Shown one piece after another: positions 4,699-7,201 of a stretch of 7,201 nucleotides of DNA. The first letter of the stretch is position 1. Each line of letters begins with the position of its first letter. A program made the position numbers and the translations under genes. The stretch comes from Methanothrix sp. (GTDB lineage Archaea; Halobacteriota; Methanosarcinia; Methanotrichales; Methanotrichaceae). The notes under the pieces were generated by a model, which was not told the DNA's origin, searched no databases, and was given only the letters and a program-made list of their open reading frames with translations. Location: the NCBI GenBank assembly GCA_011391755.1, contig JAABPZ010000073.1, positions 1-7,201 of the forward strand. Direction: 5' to 3'.

Positions 4699-4850
4699 AC
4701 GCAACCGACCTAATAGCAGCGCCTTTGATCAAGCCAGAAGACATGGTCATCCACATTGTACCGCTCAATGCTACTATCCATTTGCCTTGGGCATTTGAGC
4801 CTTTGGTGCATTGGATATTTAGCGGCCTGATTTGGATTATGGGATATTAG
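4695..4850 (+). CDS. Small hydrophobic protein, 51 aa
   Basis: The ATG overlaps the previous TGA (ATGA) and lies 7 bases after GAGGTGG (4681-4687). The product has a moderately hydrophobic start, then IHIVPLNATIHLPWAF, then a C-terminal hydrophobic helix LVHWIFSGLIWIMGY (37-51) that could insert in a membrane as a tail anchor. No family is recognised. The next gene also encodes a membrane peptide, so the pair may work at the membrane. Confidence 0.55.
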   Translation: MNATDLIAAPLIKPEDMVIHIVPLNATIHLPWAFEPLVHWIFSGLIWIMGY

Positions 4851-4863
4851 GAGGGCATTGAAA

Positions 4864-4953
4864 ATGAATCCTAGAACAGAATTCTTTCTGACATATTTAG
4901 GTAGCATGATAGTTATATTCTTCATCGGGTTCTTTTTGGGGCGATCCACTTGA
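4864..4953 (+). CDS. Single-span membrane peptide, 29 aa
   Basis: GGAGGG (4850-4855) lies 8 bases before the ATG. The peptide is almost entirely one transmembrane segment, FFLTYLGSMIVIFFIGFFLG (7-26), followed by RST. It contains two small-residue spacings (G13/S14 and G22, G26) that might allow helix packing. The size and composition resemble tiny viral membrane peptides, but there is no family match that I can name. Its stop overlaps the TTG of the next frame. Confidence 0.6.
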   Translation: MNPRTEFFLTYLGSMIVIFFIGFFLGRST

Positions 4954-5060
4954 AGAAATCCGAGTTAGAGGCCACAATCGACGCCCTGATGAAAGAAAAC
5001 CAAGAGCTGAAGGACCGACTCATAAAATACAAGCGATCTGAATGCATAGGTGATGATTGA
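4950..5060 (+). CDS. Short coiled-coil protein with TTG start, 36 aa
   Basis: The frame starts at TTG overlapping the preceding TGA (TTGA). The product is a charged helix with heptad pattern (SELEATIDALMKENQELKDR, 4-23) and a basic end. No ATG start exists at this position, although M14 is an internal possibility. The ribosome binding site is weak (GGGGCGAT), so translation would depend on coupling. The coiled-coil pattern and exact fit between two genes support it. The function is unknown. Confidence 0.5.
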   Translation: MKKSELEATIDALMKENQELKDRLIKYKRSECIGDD

Positions 5061-5302
5061 TGAAATCAGAAGACATCAAAGCCGCTGAAATGCGCGGCGA
5101 AACGATATTTAGAATCGATGAAGAAAGGGGTTACTGGATAAGGGAATATCCTGAATTTCAGACGTGTGATATCTGCAAGCAACGTTTGCCGATTACAGAT
5201 CTAAAATGTATGTGTTCACCGCCTGTTTATTGGTGCAAAAAATGTACACTAGAAAGGGAAGCCCGGGAATTTCCAAATTCGACTCTGAAGGTGACGGTAT
5301 GA
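5060..5302 (+). CDS. Zinc-finger-like protein with three cysteine pairs, 80 aa
   Basis: Cysteine pairs at C36-x2-C39, C50-x-C52 and C59-x2-C62 (TCDICK, KCMCS, WCKKC) indicate a zinc-binding module, treble-clef or ribbon type, after an N-terminal helix and strand region (ETIFRIDEERGYWIREYP). The ATG at 5060 shares its A with the preceding TGA (TGATG) and follows AGGTGAT (5048-5054), an excellent Shine-Dalgarno; the in-frame TTG at 5057 is rejected. No named family. Zinc modules of this size in viruses often bind nucleic acids or proteins, which is a general expectation only. Confidence 0.7.
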   Translation: MKSEDIKAAEMRGETIFRIDEERGYWIREYPEFQTCDICKQRLPITDLKCMCSPPVYWCKKCTLEREAREFPNSTLKVTV

Positions 5303-5535
5303 TGGATGATCCGCCCTGCAATTTCTGCAAGCGCATAGTCAGAAACGTGGGCATTATTAAGCAATTCCGAGATATCGAGGATACGGGCGAATTGCCTCCA
5401 AATTTCAGGTGGACGCGAATTCAATGGTCGGAGGGCGAGGCTGGAGAGGGTGGGTCTGGGGTCCGAATGGGGCAAATGATCTGGTTAGGTGCCACAGAAC
5501 GCCGCAAGATGCCGCATTATATATGGCCGATATAG
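5299..5535 (+). CDS. CxxC-containing hypothetical protein, 78 aa, overlapped by the next gene
   Basis: The ATG overlaps the preceding TGA (ATGA) and follows AAGGTGA (5288-5294). The N-terminus has a CNFC motif (C7, C10), then a basic and helical stretch to about residue 36 (ELPPNFRW). From residue 43 the composition changes to G, E and S and the frame runs out of phase with a better-looking frame (5424-5672) for 112 bases. Either the two genes overlap, or the tail is an artefact of a frameshift joining the CNFC part to the downstream frame. The first half is the part I trust. Confidence 0.5.
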   Translation: MMDDPPCNFCKRIVRNVGIIKQFRDIEDTGELPPNFRWTRIQWSEGEAGEGGSGVRMGQMIWLGATERRKMPHYIWPI

Positions 5536-5672
5536 GACTGGAGATCGGCCACGCGATGGTACAGCTTGAGATGCTGGCATTAGATCTCGGATTGGTGCCG
5601 GAAAAGTGCATGAAACTTGGACTAAAAACCACATGGGAAAGATACCGGGAGTTCTGGAATGTCGAAAGCTGA
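5424..5672 (+). CDS. Hypothetical protein, 82 aa
   Basis: The proposed start is the ATG at 5424, 11 bases after AGGTGG (5407-5412); an in-frame GTG at 5409 is possible. The product opens with a G/W-rich segment (GGRGWRGWVWGPNG, 3-16). A fold with RTPQDAALYMADIGLEIGHAMVQLEMLALDLGL (25-57), probably two helices, follows, then ERYREFWNVES. It looks more protein-like than the competing upstream frame in the 5424-5535 overlap. The family is unknown. The stop lies inside the start of the winged-helix gene. Confidence 0.6.
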   Translation: MVGGRGWRGWVWGPNGANDLVRCHRTPQDAALYMADIGLEIGHAMVQLEMLALDLGLVPEKCMKLGLKTTWERYREFWNVES

Positions 5673-5850
5673 TTGCTTATCGTATCTTGCCGCTCATCCT
5701 GGCAAGCATACCACATTGGAGATATCGGTAGGCACCAAATGTGGTATAGACTCCACGAGAGTCTATCTAAGGCGGCTAGATCGTGATGGGGCGATCCGAA
5801 AGCATGTGCAGGCAAGGGCGAATGTGTATCACCAATATGAGGCGCTGTAA
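5659..5850 (+). CDS. Winged-helix DNA-binding protein, 63 aa
   Basis: The product has the order expected of a minimal winged helix-turn-helix: helix 1 (KADCLSYLAAHPGKH), helix 2 (TTLEISVGTKCG), recognition helix (DSTRVYLRRLDRDGAI, 31-46), and wing strands (IRKHVQARANVYHQYEAL). This resembles MarR/TrmB-like or phage regulator domains without effector parts. The ATG at 5659 overlaps the previous gene by 14 bases, following a weak CGGGAG. Its stop shares a base with the next ATG (TAATG). It is probably a third transcription regulator in the window or a DNA-binding accessory protein. Confidence 0.7.
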   Translation: MSKADCLSYLAAHPGKHTTLEISVGTKCGIDSTRVYLRRLDRDGAIRKHVQARANVYHQYEAL

Positions 5851-6176
5851 TGTCGGGCTGGCTAGGTCCCGAATATAAGTCCATTGACGAGATGCGGGCG
5901 CGGCGTGACGCGGCCATATGGTTTTTCCAGTATAACATGCATGCATATCCTCTTTTGGAAGAGGTAGACGGATATGAATTTAGGGGTTGCGTGATGCCCC
6001 AAGATGCTATAATGGCTCTGCTATCCGACCAGCCCGTGACCCAAAAGCTACATACTAACATCGGCACCATAGGCGATTGGTTGGATAGGTTGCTGAAGAT
6101 CAGATATAGGCTGTTTGGGTATACCAGGAAGCAGCCCACAGAGGTTAAGCGTGTGGTGAGATGGCCGAAATGTTAG
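5850..6176 (+). CDS. Hypothetical protein, 108 aa
   Basis: The ATG overlaps the preceding TAA (TAATG) and lies 5 bases after TGAGGCG (5838-5844). The product has a helix (IDEMRARRDAAIWFFQYNMHAYP, 12-34), a short acidic loop, then MPQDAIMALLSD, and a basic C-terminal half (DWLDRLLKIRYRLFGYTRK and RVVRWPKC). It shows no transmembrane span, no zinc cluster and no family that I recognise. The basic tail would suit nucleic-acid binding. It is the second-to-last gene of the operon, with the next start 12 bases beyond its stop. Confidence 0.65.
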   Translation: MSGWLGPEYKSIDEMRARRDAAIWFFQYNMHAYPLLEEVDGYEFRGCVMPQDAIMALLSDQPVTQKLHTNIGTIGDWLDRLLKIRYRLFGYTRKQPTEVKRVVRWPKC

Positions 6177-6188
6177 GAGGAGAAGACT

Positions 6189-6512
6189 ATGAGAGACATT
6201 GATAAGTTATTTTTGGTTATGGTGGCATTGGTCGTGCTATTGGTGTATATGGCAAGCCGTCCAGATAGGACGTACAACTCGGATGGCGCCACCAAGTTGC
6301 ATGATGAGGTTATCACAGATATTCAGCTATCGGACGGCTCTATAGTCCATGATGTCAAAGCATCCGACTTAGGCCCTGGCATCAATGAAACTGCTTATCA
6401 GGCCATGTTAGACGATCTGGAGCATAATCTAACTATCCACATAGCGGCCAATGCTACTCAAAATGTCAGCATTTGGAAGGGCGATAAGCTGGTATGTTAT
6501 ATTCATGGATAG
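6189..6512 (+). CDS. Membrane-anchored extracellular protein with clustered N-glycosylation sequons, 107 aa
   Basis: AGGAGGAG (6175-6182) lies 6 bases before the ATG. Residues 7-23 (LFLVMVALVVLLVYMAS) form a transmembrane anchor or uncleaved signal after a short charged N-terminus; the remaining 84 residues would be outside the cell. That domain carries four N-x-S/T sequons in 29 residues: N66-E-T, N80-L-T, N88-A-T and N92-V-S. Archaeal surface proteins are commonly N-glycosylated at such sites. No enzymatic motif is visible. It ends the operon, just before a T-tract. It may be a cell-surface or superinfection-related viral protein; this is inference from topology alone. Confidence 0.65.
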   Translation: MRDIDKLFLVMVALVVLLVYMASRPDRTYNSDGATKLHDEVITDIQLSDGSIVHDVKASDLGPGINETAYQAMLDDLEHNLTIHIAANATQNVSIWKGDKLVCYIHG

Positions 6513-6518
6513 CTTAAC

Positions 6519-6523
6519 TTTTT
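6519..6523 (+). terminator. T-tract terminator of the main operon
   Basis: Five consecutive T follow the last stop codon by 6 bases (AACTTTTTCTG). Archaeal RNA polymerase can terminate at short T-runs. It separates the operon from the next promoter at about 6550. The tract is short, so read-through is likely. Confidence 0.35.
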
Positions 6524-6530
6524 CTGATTG

Positions 6531-6548
6531 GTAAGCGATTATGCTTAC
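6531..6548. promoter_or_regulatory. Inverted repeat beside a promoter, possible operator
   Basis: GTAAGC (6531-6536) and GCTTAC (6543-6548) are exact reverse complements around GATTAT. The repeat ends just before the BRE/TATA region of the downstream gene, where a regulator could activate or repress. No particular protein can be assigned. Confidence 0.4.
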
Positions 6549-6549
6549 G

Positions 6550-6564
6550 TAAACCCTTAAATAG
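6550..6564 (+). promoter_or_regulatory. BRE/TATA-like promoter upstream of the pentamer array
   Basis: TAAACC followed by CTTAAATAG (6556-6564) resembles an archaeal BRE plus TATA box. Initiation about 25 bases downstream falls near 6588, almost exactly where the pentamer repeat array begins. The transcript would therefore have a leader of roughly 395 bases before the gene at 6983. Confidence 0.45.
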
Positions 6565-6595
6565 TAATAGATGCTACTATACATTAGACGACGCA

Positions 6596-6965
6596 AGTCG
6601 AGTCTTGGACTGGTGCGCTGGTCTTGTCCAGTTGGGGCAGTCGTGTTGGGTCTCGTTGCGTCTTGTTCTGGCGGCGCTGGTCGGGACAGTTTCGGTAAGT
6701 CGTGCTTAGGTAGGCAAGGCAGTTATGTCGGGGCGTGTCCTGGCAGGGTACGGCGAGTCGTGGTGAGGCTAGGCGGTGCTTGGCAGTCAGGTCTAGTCAC
6801 GTCCCGTCTGGGATCGTTACGGCTCGGCAGTCGAGTCTAGTCCAGTCGGGGAAAGTCCCGTCGAGCCCAGTCATGGCAGTTCGGTAAGGTGTGCCTAGGT
6901 AGGCAGGGCTGTAATGGCGCGGTTGTCAGCGTTGGTTTCGTCTGGCCGTGTAAGGGCAAGGCAGT
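6596..6965 (+). repeat. Degenerate pentamer array, unit G-[T/G]-C-N-N, about 370 bp
   Basis: The region is G/T-rich with little A and has a clear 5-base rhythm. From 6725 to 6784 twelve consecutive 5-mers fit the form N-N-G-[T/G]-[C/T] or nearly so, for example GTGTC, CTGGC, ACGGC, GAGTC. From 6786 to 6829 units such as GTCAG, GTCTA, GTCAC, GTCCC, GTCTG run in one phase. From 6830 to 6878 another phase carries GTCGA, GTCTA, GTCCA, GTCGG. One-base phase slips separate these blocks. Earlier, GTCGT, GTTGG, GTCTC, GTTGC, GTCTT run from about 6640. The two final bases of each unit vary freely. The open frame across 6571-6840 is a by-product of this composition, not a gene. It ends shortly before the ribosome binding site of the gene at 6983. 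Confidence 0.8.
6691..6911 (+). repeat. Imperfect direct repeat of about 32 bp within the array
   Basis: The module at 6691-6722, beginning TTCGGTAAG and containing TAGGTAGGCA, recurs at 6880-6911 with the same two blocks and about five substitutions between them. The offset is 189 bases. In both copies CAGT precedes the module. Unlike the rest of the array, this module is conserved base by base, so it is either a recent duplication or a site under selection. Confidence 0.65.
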
Positions 6966-6982
6966 CTATAGAGGTGTTTGAA

Positions 6983-7201
6983 ATGGCAAAAGCAAAGAAA
7001 ACCGAGGCTCCAAGCGGGCCTATAACACTGAAAAGAATCGCATTGCAGACGTTGAGAATACCCATAATCGGCATATCAGAGCTGATTGTGCACCAGTGGT
7101 CCGAGAAGGCCAAAAGGCAAATGCTGGAAAAGCAAATGGCTCCTGGTATTAAGAGCAAACGGGAAGCCAAAGACCCCACAGCGGATTACGAAAGCACAAA
7201 A
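6983..7201 (+). CDS. Conserved phage-type protein of unknown function, N-terminal part
   Basis: GAGGTG (6971-6976) lies 6 bases before the ATG. The first 73 residues are visible and the frame is open to the window end. It begins with a basic tail (MAKAKKTEAPSGP) and a strand-like LQTLRIPIIGISELIVHQW. The basic motif WSEKAKRQMLEKQM (39-52) and KREAKDPTADYE follow. From memory this matches a conserved family of phage proteins with the pattern IIG.S.LIVH.(W/F)SEKA...ML.KQ...KREAKDP..DY, whose function is not known to me; that match is not verified here. Its leader is the pentamer array, and it has its own promoter-like element, so it starts a new transcription unit. Confidence 0.75.
   Translation, partial: MAKAKKTEAPSGPITLKRIALQTLRIPIIGISELIVHQWSEKAKRQMLEKQMAPGIKSKREAKDPTADYESTK

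Noticed and set aside
5405..6139. 244-residue minus-strand open frame
   Set aside because: It is the reverse shadow of three plus-strand genes with ribosome binding sites and a winged-helix pattern, and its sequence shows no family motif.
6571..6840. 89-residue plus-strand open frame in the pentamer region
   Set aside because: Its composition (G, R, S, V, L in short echoes) follows from the GKCNN repeat, there is no ribosome binding site, and the 5-base period cannot preserve a 3-base frame.
6596..6965. CRISPR array in the repeat region
   Set aside because: There are no 20-40 base identical repeats separated by unique spacers; the period is five bases and only one module is duplicated.
6895..7179. 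94-residue minus-strand open frame with hydrophobic stretches
   Set aside because: It is antisense to the phage-family gene at 6983, which has a good ribosome binding site and recognisable residues.

Overview
The window looks like an early or replication-recombination region of an archaeal virus or provirus, most likely from a euryarchaeon, possibly a methanogen. The archaeal reading rests on three things: a canonical BRE/TATA element (GGAAACG-TATAAATA) about 40 bases before a gene, a short AbrB-type protein of the kind common in archaea, and T-rich tracts rather than classical hairpin terminators. The viral reading rests on a phage-type Bet/RecT annealing recombinase, a second gene that resembles a conserved phage family, and long runs of tiny genes that touch or overlap at ATGA, TGATG or TAGGATG junctions. 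No structural genes, integrase, tRNA or CRISPR array is visible. The host assignment is an inference.

Layout. Bases 3-1113 hold five small plus-strand genes, each preceded by a G-rich Shine-Dalgarno where the upstream gene is visible. Two encode cysteine-rich, probably zinc-binding proteins. Bases 1114-1316 hold only a membrane-protein-like open frame without a normal start, ending in a T7-C-A8 tract. Bases 1317-1666 are a two-gene minus-strand operon: an unknown 62-residue protein and a ribbon-helix-helix regulator. It diverges from the main plus-strand operon across a 145-base AT-rich control region rich in inverted repeats. Bases 1812-6512 are one packed plus-strand operon: AbrB-type regulator, coiled-coil protein, small helical protein, Bet recombinase, a 21-residue mini-ORF with the best Shine-Dalgarno in the window, an XPF/ERCC4-type nuclease, then about eleven small proteins (zinc-binding, membrane, winged-helix, and a secreted sequon-rich protein).

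Bases 6513-6982 hold a T-tract, an inverted repeat and a TATA element, followed by about 370 bases of degenerate, G/T-rich pentamer repeat (unit G-[T/G]-C-N-N). This array forms the apparent leader of the last gene, which runs off the window.

How it fits together (inference): the divergent RHH and AbrB regulators could form a switch controlling the operon. Bet and the XPF-type nuclease could act as an annealase/nuclease pair for recombination-dependent replication. The two most unusual things here are the pentamer array and the Bet plus ERCC4-type nuclease pairing with a mini-ORF between them.
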